64,000 nucleotides of DNA, taken from NCBI GenBank assembly GCA_020635915.1, contig JACJYU010000001.1, positions 1,650,501 to 1,714,500 of the forward strand, written 5' to 3'. Positions 9,295 to 17,168 of this stretch are shown in pieces; the first letter of the stretch is position 1, and the number at the start of each line of letters is the position of its first letter. Below the pieces are notes generated by a model. The model was not told the origin of the DNA. It made no database searches and saw only the letters and a program-made list of their open reading frames with translations. Source of the stretch: Flammeovirgaceae bacterium (GTDB lineage: Bacteria > Bacteroidota > Bacteroidia > Cytophagales > Cyclobacteriaceae). A program made the position numbers and the translations under genes.

Positions 9295-10326
9295 ATGGAA
9301 AAAGACGGGGCTTATGACGAGGGCGAAGATGACGGGTTATTTGAACATCACCGGATTGTGGCCGACCCCGGGCAGGGGCAAATCCGCATAGACAAGTTCC
9401 TGAACGCCCGCCTTCCCAACGTTACGCGCAATAAGTTACAGGATGGCATTCACGGGGGCTTTGTAAAAGTGAACGGGCAGGCCATAAAACCCAACTACAA
9501 AGTGCGCCCCCACGACATCATCACCGTTTCCCTTCCCGACCCCCCCCGCGACACGGAGGTGAAGCCGGAGGACATTCCCCTCGATATCGTATTTGAAGAC
9601 GACCATTTGCTGGTGGTGAACAAGCCGGCCGGCATGGTGGTGCACCCCGCCTTCCAAAACTGGAGCGGCACCCTGGTAAATGCGTTGGCGTACCATTTTC
9701 AAAACCTCCCTGAGATGCCCGGCAACGAGGGAAGGCCAGGCCTCGTGCACCGCATCGACAAGGACACCTCCGGCCTGTTGGTCATTGCCAAAACAGAACA
9801 GGCCATTACCGGGCTGGCACGGCAGTTTTTCGACCACACCATCAACAGGACTTACTGGGCATTGGTGTGGGGCGTGCCGGAGCCCCCGCAGGGCACGATA
9901 AACGTAAACGTGGGGAGAAGCCTTAAGGACAGGAGGGTGACCACGGCTTTTCCCCAGGGCGACAATGGCCGCACGGCCATCACCCATTACAAAACATTGA
10001 AAACGCTGAGGTATGTAAGCCTCATCGAGTGCAAGCTGGAGACAGGCCGCACCCACCAGATCAGGGCACACCTCCAGTACCTGGGCCATCCGATCTTTAA
10101 CGATGCCACTTATGGCGGCAACGAAATAGCGAAGGGGACCGTCTTTTCAAAGTACAAGCAATTCGTTGACAATTGTTTTAAGGTACTTCCCCGCCAGGCC
10201 CTTCATGCCAAGACCCTTGGCTTTGAGCATCCTATTACAAAAGAAAGAATGGCGTTCAACTCGGAACTGCCGCAGGATTTTATGGGGGTAGTGGAAAAGT
10301 GGGAACACTATGTGAAATACCACTGA
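9295..10326 (+). CDS. rluD: RluA-family 23S rRNA pseudouridine synthase
   Basis: A 343-residue enzyme that isomerises uridine in rRNA. An S4 RNA-binding domain covers about residues 28-78. The catalytic domain carries HRIDKDTSG at 152-160 with the catalytic Asp155, followed by YWALVWG, GRTHQIRAHL and YGG motifs typical of the RluD branch. The frame is open upstream to 9121, but that part lies inside the divergent lipoprotein gene. ATG 9295 gives the family's usual length of about 340. RluC or RluA cannot be fully excluded, since the target uridines are not visible. Confidence 0.88.
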   Translation: MEKDGAYDEGEDDGLFEHHRIVADPGQGQIRIDKFLNARLPNVTRNKLQDGIHGGFVKVNGQAIKPNYKVRPHDIITVSLPDPPRDTEVKPEDIPLDIVFEDDHLLVVNKPAGMVVHPAFQNWSGTLVNALAYHFQNLPEMPGNEGRPGLVHRIDKDTSGLLVIAKTEQAITGLARQFFDHTINRTYWALVWGVPEPPQGTINVNVGRSLKDRRVTTAFPQGDNGRTAITHYKTLKTLRYVSLIECKLETGRTHQIRAHLQYLGHPIFNDATYGGNEIAKGTVFSKYKQFVDNCFKVLPRQALHAKTLGFEHPITKERMAFNSELPQDFMGVVEKWEHYVKYH

Positions 10327-10422
10327 CGCGGCCCTACCCTTATAGTATGCTGGGAGGAAAAACCTTTAAAAGAGATGGAGCTTACAGGCATGCAAAGGAA
10401 AAATCTGAAAGCCTCCCGAACA

Positions 10423-10773
10423 TCATTGGTCCACGATGTCCGAAATTTTGTATTTCTGGATGATGTAGTAAAGGAAATTGAAAGACAGCGGGTCCTCTTC
10501 TTTCTTTTCAGCGGAAGGTTTGCGGTTTGCCTTTGGCTTGATGGACTTGATGGAAGCCGTGTCCCGTGGAACAGTCCTTTGAACGGTCTTTGAAGACCTG
10601 TTCTCGGCCTCATATATCAGCGACTTGTCTTCGTTGAGGTTCAACTCCTGATAACTGGGCTCCTGAAAATTGGCCGGGGGAAAGCCACCGTCCTGTGCCA
10701 TGGAGGGCAGCGAAACCATGGCGGCAAAGCCAAAGGAAAAGACGGCTAGGATATACGGCAATTTGCTATTCAT
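10423..10773 (-). CDS. small secreted hypothetical protein
   Basis: A 116-residue protein with a clear signal peptide (hydrophobic residues 7-24, likely cleavage after SMA-Q). The mature part is rich in Lys, Ser, Glu and Pro in the middle and ends in a more hydrophobic FNFLYYIIQKYKISDI segment. It is probably periplasmic or surface associated. No known domain. It lies between the convergent rluD and the divergent csaA-like gene. Confidence 0.55.
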   Translation of the reverse strand: MNSKLPYILAVFSFGFAAMVSLPSMAQDGGFPPANFQEPSYQELNLNEDKSLIYEAENRSSKTVQRTVPRDTASIKSIKPKANRKPSAEKKEEDPLSFNFLYYIIQKYKISDIVDQ

Positions 10774-10842
10774 ATTCTCACTACCTTCATTTGCATCTTG
10801 GCCAAATTACGATCCGGGGCTCTAAATTATAAAATTTAGGTG

Positions 10843-11175
10843 ATGATTACATGGGATGAGTTCAATAAAATTGACATTAGGGCCGGCACAATCGTCCGGG
10901 CGGAGGCATTTATTGGGGCAAAAAAGCCCGCTTTTAAGGTTTGGGTCGATTTGGGGCCTGGTTTGGGCATAAAAAAATCCAGTGCCCAGATCACAAAATT
11001 GTACCATTTGGAGGGACTTTTGGGCAAGCAGGTAGCCTGTGTGGTGAATTTTCCCCCCAAGCAAATAGCCTCTTTCATGTCCGAAGTGCTCGTGACGGGC
11101 TTCCCCGATAAGGACGGGAACGTAGTGCTCACCACCATAGACAAACCCGTGCCAAACGGTTCGCGGCTGTTTTAA
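10843..11175 (+). CDS. csaA: CsaA-like tRNA-binding domain protein
   Basis: A 110-residue stand-alone OB-fold protein of the EMAP/Trbp111 type. It shows the family pattern DIRAGTI near the N-terminus, KLWVDLG-like strands, the SSAQIT motif and a GKQVACVVNFPPKQI segment. Known relatives bind tRNA as dimers, and B. subtilis CsaA also acts as a secretion chaperone; which role applies here cannot be decided. ATG 10843 is preferred to the overlapping GTG at 10840. It ends three bases before the murF-alr start. Confidence 0.85.
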   Translation: MITWDEFNKIDIRAGTIVRAEAFIGAKKPAFKVWVDLGPGLGIKKSSAQITKLYHLEGLLGKQVACVVNFPPKQIASFMSEVLVTGFPDKDGNVVLTTIDKPVPNGSRLF

Positions 11176-11178
11176 CAG

Positions 11179-13635
11179 ATGTTTTCCTTCTCGCAACTTC
11201 CCGATCTTATTGAGGGCCACATCCTGCAAATGGCCAACGATGAATGCATTGAATACCTCCTCATCGATAGCCGGAAGCTTTTGCCTTCCCCCAGGAGTTT
11301 GTTTTTTGCCATAAAGGGGGTGCGCAACGATGGCCATGCCCACATTGGCGAGGCCTACCGCGAAGGTATAAGGATGTTCGTGGTGGAGCAGGACCTGGAG
11401 ACTAACCAATATCCTTTGGCCTGTTTTGTCAAAGTAGGTTCAAGCATCAAAGCCCTTCAGGAGCTGGCATCTGCGCACCGCAGCCAATTCGATTGCCCGG
11501 TAATCGGCATTACGGGAAGCAATGGAAAAACCATAGTAAAGGAATGGCTGTACCAAATGTTGTCGTCAAAATTCAACTGTGTTAAAAACCCCGGCAGCTA
11601 CAACTCACAGGTGGGCGTCCCCCTTTCCGTTTGGCAAATGGGCGCCCGGCATGAATTGGGCATGTTCGAGGCTGGGATTTCCCTACCCGGGGAAATGGAG
11701 GCGTTGCGGAAAATCATACAACCCACCATGGGCATATTCACGATGCTGGGCCCCGCCCATGACGAAGGGTTCGCCTCCCCACGCGAAAAGTTGCTGGAAA
11801 AACTCCAATTGTTCCAATCTTGCAAAACCATTATCTATTGCCAGGACCATGTGGCCGTCAGGGACGAATTGGCCAGGCAAAAAAAACCGTTCCAGGAATT
11901 GGTGAGCTGGGGCGAAAAGGAAGGTGCGGATATTTTACTTGAGTTCAAAAATGATGGACAGACTACGTTTTCAGGCAAGTTTGGCCAATTTCAACTCACG
12001 CTCCCTTTTACAAACCCGGCCGGGCGCGAAGACCTCCTGCACTGCATCGCCACCCTCTTGTGCCTGGGGCTTTCCGCGGCCGAAATCCAGGAAAGGATAT
12101 CCCTGGTGCGCACGGTGCCCATGCGCCTGGAATTGAAACAGGGGATCAACCAGTGTCAGGTAATAGACGATACCTACAACAACGACCTCGGTGGCCTTCG
12201 TATCAGCCTGGATTTTTTGGAAGGCGTTAACATGCCTAACAAAACACTGGTGCTCTCCGATGTGCTGCAGTCGGGGCTCACCCTCGATGAATTGTGCCGG
12301 CAGGTGCTCCACCTTCTTTTAGAGAAAAAAATCCGGAAATTCGTGGGCATTGGGTTTGGGTTCCACTCCCATCAAAATTTATTTGCCGGCCAGCCGGTCG
12401 ATTGCCGTTTTTACCTTACCACGGAAGACTTTCTAAAGGAGGCGGACTGGGGCTCGTTTGAGGACGAAGCCATCCTCGTGAAAGGGGCCAGGGTATTTCA
12501 ATTTGAAAAAATCACCAAAGTCCTCCAGAAAAAAATCCATGGCACCACCATGGAAATCGACATGGGCGCCATGGTACACAACCTCAACTTTTTCAGGTCC
12601 CTGCTCCAGCCCGGGGTAAAACTTATGGTGATGATAAAGGCCTTTGCCTATGGAAGCGGCAGCAACGAAATTGCCAGCCTGCTGCAATACCATCAGGTAG
12701 ATTACCTGGGGGTGGCCTATGCCGATGAGGGGGCCGAGCTGAGGGACCACAACATCCGGTTGCCCATTATGGTGATGAACCCCGGCACGGATGGCTGGGA
12801 CGTGCTTTTGGCCCGGCAGTTGGAGCCTGAGGTCTACAGCTTGTCGTTGCTCCATTCCCTGGTGGCCCACCTCAACGGGAAGCCCTGCGCCATCCATTTA
12901 AAAATCGATACGGGAATGCACCGGCTGGGCTTTGCCCTGGGGGAATTGCCGGAGGTGGCACGGGTACTCTCCATGAACGAAAACGTAAAGGTGGTTTCCG
13001 TTTTCTCCCACCTGGCCGGAGCCGATGACCCAGCACACGATGCCTTCTCCGAGGAACAGGCCGGGCTTTTCAACAAGGCCCTGGACATCCTCCAAAAAGC
13101 ACTTAAAACCACGCCCATCAGGCACCTGCTCAACACGAGTGGGGCACTGCGCCTGCCGGCCTATCAGTACGACATGGTAAGGCTGGGCATAGGCCTGTAC
13201 GGCATTGACCCTACGGGCAAATTCAGGGACAAGCTAAAGCCCGTGGCCACCCTGAAAACCGTGGTGTCGCAGGTTAGGAGGGTAGCCCGGGACGGGTCGG
13301 TGGGCTATGGCCGGATGGGCAAGGCTAAAGCCGGCATGGCCCTTGCCACCATAGCCATCGGCTATGCTGACGGCTACTCCCGAAGTTTTGGCAATGGAGT
13401 AGGGCAGGTGGGCATAAGGGGGAAAAAAGCCCCTGTGGTGGGCAACGTGTGCATGGACATGACCATGGTGGACGTGTCGCACATTCCTGAAGTGGCCGAA
13501 GGGGACGAGGTGGTCATCTTTGGGGAGGCCAACCCCATATACGAAATGGCAGCGCAGGCCGGCACCATCCCCTATGAAATACTCACCAACACCAGCGAAC
13601 GCGTGAAGCGCGTCTTTTTTGCGGAAAGCATCTAA
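11179..13635 (+). CDS. murF-alr: bifunctional MurF-Alr (D-Ala-D-Ala adding enzyme / alanine racemase)
   Basis: An 818-residue fusion joining two peptidoglycan steps. Residues 1 to about 450 are a Mur ligase with the P-loop GITGSNGKT (110-118), which adds D-Ala-D-Ala to UDP-MurNAc-tripeptide. From about residue 456 it is a PLP-dependent alanine racemase with the PLP lysine Lys487 in MIKAFAYG and the second catalytic base Tyr710 in GYGRMG. This fusion is known in Bacteroidota. In other MurF-Alr proteins the ligase half may be the less conserved one, but here its P-loop is intact. Confidence 0.93.
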   Translation: MFSFSQLPDLIEGHILQMANDECIEYLLIDSRKLLPSPRSLFFAIKGVRNDGHAHIGEAYREGIRMFVVEQDLETNQYPLACFVKVGSSIKALQELASAHRSQFDCPVIGITGSNGKTIVKEWLYQMLSSKFNCVKNPGSYNSQVGVPLSVWQMGARHELGMFEAGISLPGEMEALRKIIQPTMGIFTMLGPAHDEGFASPREKLLEKLQLFQSCKTIIYCQDHVAVRDELARQKKPFQELVSWGEKEGADILLEFKNDGQTTFSGKFGQFQLTLPFTNPAGREDLLHCIATLLCLGLSAAEIQERISLVRTVPMRLELKQGINQCQVIDDTYNNDLGGLRISLDFLEGVNMPNKTLVLSDVLQSGLTLDELCRQVLHLLLEKKIRKFVGIGFGFHSHQNLFAGQPVDCRFYLTTEDFLKEADWGSFEDEAILVKGARVFQFEKITKVLQKKIHGTTMEIDMGAMVHNLNFFRSLLQPGVKLMVMIKAFAYGSGSNEIASLLQYHQVDYLGVAYADEGAELRDHNIRLPIMVMNPGTDGWDVLLARQLEPEVYSLSLLHSLVAHLNGKPCAIHLKIDTGMHRLGFALGELPEVARVLSMNENVKVVSVFSHLAGADDPAHDAFSEEQAGLFNKALDILQKALKTTPIRHLLNTSGALRLPAYQYDMVRLGIGLYGIDPTGKFRDKLKPVATLKTVVSQVRRVARDGSVGYGRMGKAKAGMALATIAIGYADGYSRSFGNGVGQVGIRGKKAPVVGNVCMDMTMVDVSHIPEVAEGDEVVIFGEANPIYEMAAQAGTIPYEILTNTSERVKRVFFAESI

Positions 13636-13639
13636 AACA

Positions 13640-13789
13640 TCAGCCGCAACCCAGGTTCTTTTTCAAATCACGGTCGGGCAGGCCCCCATAGGAGGGCCTG
13701 TTTTCGTCCTCGTCCGGCCGGTCTTTCAGCTTTGGGGCTTCTTTTTTTGAACCGGTGGGCTTTGCGTGTTTAGTACCCTTTTTTTTCAT
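13640..13789 (-). CDS. 49-residue basic small protein ending in DLKKNLGCG
   Basis: A complete short reading frame from ATG 13789 to TGA 13640-13642. The first half is very basic and disordered (Lys-rich, with Pro, Ser and Thr). The middle is acidic (RPDEDENRP). The end is YGGLPDRDLKKNLGCG, which looks like a conserved functional tail with a penultimate Cys. No signal peptide. The codon use resembles that of real genes nearby. It sits between the convergent murF-alr end and the divergent feoA start. Function unknown. I believe similar small proteins occur in other Bacteroidota, but that is from memory. Confidence 0.65.
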   Translation of the reverse strand: MKKKGTKHAKPTGSKKEAPKLKDRPDEDENRPSYGGLPDRDLKKNLGCG

Positions 13790-13853
13790 GATAAGACAAC
13801 AACCTTAGTCAAAACATGGTTTATCTCGGGCGCAACGATTATCTTCACGCAGT

Positions 13854-13869
13854 TTTAATTTAATCTAAA
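13854..13869 (+). promoter_or_regulatory. AT-rich imperfect palindrome upstream of feoA (possible metalloregulator site)
   Basis: The 16-mer TTTAATTTAATCTAAA matches its own reverse complement at 12 of 16 positions and lies 6 bases before the feoA start. Its shape (TTTA...CTAAA arms) resembles DtxR/IdeR-type operators more than a Fur box. The position over the promoter of an iron-uptake operon makes metal repression plausible, but this is inference. Confidence 0.3.
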
Positions 13870-13875
13870 TAAAAG

Positions 13876-14109
13876 GTGGCATTTCTTGCCAAAAACGTTG
13901 CCCAGATGGCCCCGGGCGAAACTGCCATCATTGCAGGGTTCGTCTCCCACGAGCTTTCAAACAAGCTCCTGGAGATGGGTTTTTTGCCCGGTTCGGTGAT
14001 AAAATACAATTTCAAAGCCCCCCTCGGGGACCCGATCTGCGTGACCATTTCCGGTTATGACATTACCCTGCGCCTGGAGGAAGCCGCCATGATTTCCATT
14101 CTTAATTGA
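13876..14109 (+). CDS. feoA: FeoA-domain protein
   Basis: A 77-residue SH3-like FeoA protein that assists the FeoB ferrous-iron transporter at the cytoplasmic face. The core pattern is visible: a start strand, LLEMGFLPGS and the final strand ITLRLEEAAMISI. It starts with GTG at 13876; the alternative ATG at 13906 would cut off the first strand. It is followed by feoB within 8 bases. The AT-rich palindrome upstream may be a metal-responsive site. Confidence 0.85.
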   Translation: MAFLAKNVAQMAPGETAIIAGFVSHELSNKLLEMGFLPGSVIKYNFKAPLGDPICVTISGYDITLRLEEAAMISILN

Positions 14110-14116
14110 TTTTTTG

Positions 14117-16222
14117 GTGAAACGATTGAAGGTCGCATTAGCAGGGAAGCCCAATTCAGGAAAGTCATCGCTTTTTAACCAACTCACGGGGCTGAAGCAA
14201 AAAACAGGGAATTTCCCCGGCGTCACCGTGGACAAAAAAACGGGTACCACCCGCCTTGACGAAAACACGCTGGCGGACGTAATTGATTTGCCCGGCATCT
14301 ATAGCCTGTACCCCCGGTCGCTGGACGAGAAAATCGTGGCGGGTATCTTTTCCGACAGGCACAACGACTATTTCCCCAACAAGGTGGTGCTGGTGGCCGA
14401 TGCCACCAATTTGCAAAGCTCTTTGCTGCTGTTGACACAGCTTATCGACCTCAGGCTGCCCACCGTGCTGGTGCTGAACATGGTGGACCTCGCGGCCAAG
14501 TCCGGGCAAAATATTGATGTGATCAAGCTCTCCATCCAACTGGACGTGCCTGTGGTGCTGGTAAACGCCCGCACCGGCCAGGGCATTGACAAGCTAAAAA
14601 AGATTTTGGCCGGCCACCTTCCCGTTTCACACCAGAAGGTATATGCCATTGATAAGGAAATCCTTCCTGCCGTGGAAGAGGTCAAAAACCGTTTCCAGTT
14701 GGGGTCCGGCCACGAGGCGTACCTATACCTTCAGCAGGCCGCTCACCTGGCCTTTTTGAGCCCGTCCGACAAGGCCTTTATCGACAACGTGGCACAGCGG
14801 TATGGGTTTTTCCCCGGCAAGTACCAGGGGGCCGAAACCATCATCCGCTACCAATACATACAGGATTTGCTCGGCAAGGTGGTGCTGAAAACGGCAGATT
14901 CGGAATGGAAACGGTTTTCCCATCGCATCGACAAAGTGCTTACCCATAAAGTGTGGGGCTACCTGATCTTTTTTGCCATCCTGTTTTTGATCTTCCAGTC
15001 CATTTTTGCCTGGGCACAGGCCCCCATGGATTTTATCGACTCCACCTTTGCCAATCTCAGCAACCTGCTCAAGGACGTGTTCCCCAGGGGGCCGTTTTTC
15101 GACCTCATTACACAGGGCATTATTCCCGGTATTGGCGGCATACTGATTTTTGTCCCCCAGATCGCCATTTTGTTTGCCTTCATTGCGATTTTGGAAGAAA
15201 CGGGCTACATGTCACGGGTGGTCTTTTTAATGGACAAGGTCATGCGCAAATTTGGCATGAGCGGGAAAAGCGTGGTGCCGTTGATCTCGGGGTGGGCTTG
15301 CGCCATCCCCGCAATAATGGCAACGCGCACCATCGAAAACTGGAAGGACAGGCTGATTACCATCTTCGTCACCCCGCTCATGAGCTGCTCGGCACGCCTG
15401 CCTGTCTTTGCCATACTGGTGGCCCTCATTATCCCTGACGACAAGCTGTTCGGGTTTTTCAATTACCAGGGCCTCGCCCTCATGGGACTGTACCTGCTCG
15501 GCTTTTCCGCGGCCATACTTTCAGCCGTGGTCATGAAGTGGATTGTCAAGGCCAATGAAAAAAGCTACCTGATCATGGAACTGCCCACCTACAGGATGCC
15601 GAAATGGTCCAACGTAGGGCTCACCATTGTTGCCAAGACCAAGACGTTTGTGTTTGAAGCGGGCAAGATAATCCTGGCCGTTTCCATCGTGCTGTGGGTA
15701 TTGGCCAGCTATGGCCCTTCCAGGCAAATGGGGCAGGCCGAAAGCGTTGTGGATGCCCAAATCCGTAACCACGTGGCGTCCCCGGGCAACCGCGAAAGTT
15801 TGCTGAAGGCCTACCGCCTGGAGCACTCTTATGCAGGCATTATCGGAAAGGCCATAGAGCCGGCCATCGCGCCCCTGGGCTATGACTGGAAAATTGGAAT
15901 TGCGTTGATCACATCGTTTGCCGCGCGTGAAGTTTTTGTGGGCACCATGGCCACCATCTACAGCGTAGGCAATACCGAAGACCAAACCACGATAAAAAGC
16001 CGGCTGAAGGCGGAGGTAAACCCCGAGACGGGAGGCCCCCGGTTTACCACGGCCGCAGGGCTTTCCCTACTGGTGTTTTATACTTTTGCCATGCAGTGCA
16101 TGAGCACGCTGGCGGTGGTGAAGAGGGAGACCAACGGCTGGAAATGGCCCATGGTGCAACTGGCCTATATGACCGGCCTGGCCTATTTCTCCGCCTTTGC
16201 CGTGTACCAGCTATTCTCATAG
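14117..16222 (+). CDS. feoB: ferrous iron transporter FeoB
   Basis: An inner-membrane Fe(II) transporter of about 701 residues. The N-terminal G domain has G1 GKPNSGKSS (residues 10-18) right after the start, G3 DLPGIYSL and G4 NMVD. A helical linker follows, then two Gate/nucleoside-recognition regions with about eight to nine membrane helices from about residue 275 on. The Cys and Gly motifs GWACAIPA and MSCSARLPVF of the pore are present. GTG 14117 or the adjacent TTG 14114 can start it. Coupled with feoA; no feoC is seen. Confidence 0.93.
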   Translation: MKRLKVALAGKPNSGKSSLFNQLTGLKQKTGNFPGVTVDKKTGTTRLDENTLADVIDLPGIYSLYPRSLDEKIVAGIFSDRHNDYFPNKVVLVADATNLQSSLLLLTQLIDLRLPTVLVLNMVDLAAKSGQNIDVIKLSIQLDVPVVLVNARTGQGIDKLKKILAGHLPVSHQKVYAIDKEILPAVEEVKNRFQLGSGHEAYLYLQQAAHLAFLSPSDKAFIDNVAQRYGFFPGKYQGAETIIRYQYIQDLLGKVVLKTADSEWKRFSHRIDKVLTHKVWGYLIFFAILFLIFQSIFAWAQAPMDFIDSTFANLSNLLKDVFPRGPFFDLITQGIIPGIGGILIFVPQIAILFAFIAILEETGYMSRVVFLMDKVMRKFGMSGKSVVPLISGWACAIPAIMATRTIENWKDRLITIFVTPLMSCSARLPVFAILVALIIPDDKLFGFFNYQGLALMGLYLLGFSAAILSAVVMKWIVKANEKSYLIMELPTYRMPKWSNVGLTIVAKTKTFVFEAGKIILAVSIVLWVLASYGPSRQMGQAESVVDAQIRNHVASPGNRESLLKAYRLEHSYAGIIGKAIEPAIAPLGYDWKIGIALITSFAAREVFVGTMATIYSVGNTEDQTTIKSRLKAEVNPETGGPRFTTAAGLSLLVFYTFAMQCMSTLAVVKRETNGWKWPMVQLAYMTGLAYFSAFAVYQLFS

Positions 16223-16238
16223 CCTCATATATGAATCC

Positions 16239-16550
16239 TACGGGTTAGTAAAATATCAAGTTGAGACTTCAAGCCATTCGGGAAGTCGACAAAAATTCGG
16301 GCAACTATTTATTCATACAGGAATAATAAGTAAAGGCCTAGGAAAACATTATTCCAAATTATTTAAAAAAAGACAAAAGGGGGATTACAACGACTTCTTT
16401 GACTTTGACGAGGAGACGGTACTAAGTTTATATCAACCATCAGTGGAATTCATAAAAGAAATTGAGAAACAAATAAAAGGGCAGGGCAACGGTGCACAAC
16501 AGGGTGCCTGTTGGGGAAGAAGTACAGTCGCATTTTTTTCAAATGGATAA
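16239..16550 (+). pseudogene. decayed C-terminal part of a HEPN-domain protein
   Basis: An open frame with no start codon of its own outside feoB encodes the second half of a HEPN domain: SHSGSRQKFG, TGIISKGLGKHYSKLF, KRQKGDYNDFFDFDEE and a final helix EFIKEIEKQI. These match the MNT-associated HEPN family (toxin-antitoxin-type proteins). The first helices are missing and there is no nucleotidyltransferase partner, so this is a remnant. After the last helix the frame runs on into unrelated sequence to the TAA at 16548. It lies directly behind feoB on the same strand. Confidence 0.6.
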
Positions 16551-16685
16551 AACCCAAGGGCGGGCGATGAAGGCTTCTATTGGCAAGGTGGATATGGGAC
16601 GTTTTCCGTAAACCCATCGGTCTCACAACCTTGGATATTGATGCAAGCGCATGAATGGAAGCCAGCTCACCGTCACAAACTTTAA
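16538..16685 (+). pseudogene. decayed REP-associated (IS200-type) tyrosine transposase fragment
   Basis: Two reading frames together give a piece of a Y1 transposase. KWIKPKG lies in one frame (16541-16561), then after a frame change GDEGFYWQGGYGTFSVNPS (16563-16619), ending at a TAA at 16683. The W-Q-x-GYG-x-FSV pattern is characteristic of the IS200-like/REP-associated transposases common in Bacteroidota. The part that would carry the catalytic Tyr is missing. It is thus a scar of an old insertion next to the HEPN remnant. Confidence 0.6.
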
Positions 16686-16741
16686 CACACGCCTTGTTCC
16701 AGAATTCCTTAATCTCGTTATATTTATGGGTTTAAGTCACT

Positions 16742-17131
16742 ATGGGCCAAAACAAAAATTACCACCTGGGGCTGTTGTACCTTATCCGCCTCCTTATCAA
16801 TGCGGATGGCGTTGTGGAGAGCAGCGAAAACGAAACCCTGAAAAAAGTAAAGAAACACGAATCCATTCCGGAAGGAACGCTGGTGGAGTTTGAGAAAGAC
16901 GTTATCAACAAACGCGAGCGGGAGGTCTATCAGACCGGGATCGACTACCTGAACCGGTGTACCGAGGAGGAGAAATTAAACGCGTTCGTCCACCTGTACA
17001 AGATGTCCGAAGCTGACGGCAGGGTGCATGTTAAGGAAGTGCGCCTTTTACTTTACTCCATCCGCCAGGCAAATATCGAATTCAACGAGGTGGTGGCAAA
17101 GGCCAAACAGTTGAAATACGCCCAGCCCTAG
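16742..17131 (+). CDS. TerB-like domain protein
   Basis: A 129-residue all-helical cytoplasmic protein of the TerB (tellurite-resistance/DjlA N-terminal) class. The two acidic loop motifs of the family are visible: NADGVVESSENE near residue 20 and SEADGRVHVKE near residue 90, which bind divalent metal in known relatives. ATG 16742 follows the mobile-element scar. A second TerB-like region and a TerC protein lie a few genes downstream, which hints at a shared metal or envelope-stress role. Confidence 0.7.
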   Translation: MGQNKNYHLGLLYLIRLLINADGVVESSENETLKKVKKHESIPEGTLVEFEKDVINKREREVYQTGIDYLNRCTEEEKLNAFVHLYKMSEADGRVHVKEVRLLLYSIRQANIEFNEVVAKAKQLKYAQP

Positions 17132-17152
17132 TGGTGCCAATAAATTTATGGT

Positions 17153-17160
17153 TAGGTTTG
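17153..17160 (+). promoter_or_regulatory. -7 promoter element of purK
   Basis: TAGGTTTG is a perfect TAnnTTTG and ends 8 bases before ATG 17169. It lies downstream of the alternative ATG 17148, which supports 17169 as the true purK start. Confidence 0.5.
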
Positions 17161-17168
17161 CGGCTCCC

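Noticed and set aside
16651..16893. 80-codon frame across the start of the TerB-like gene
   Set aside because: The TerB frame with its two motifs is correct. This one is in another frame and has no similarity.
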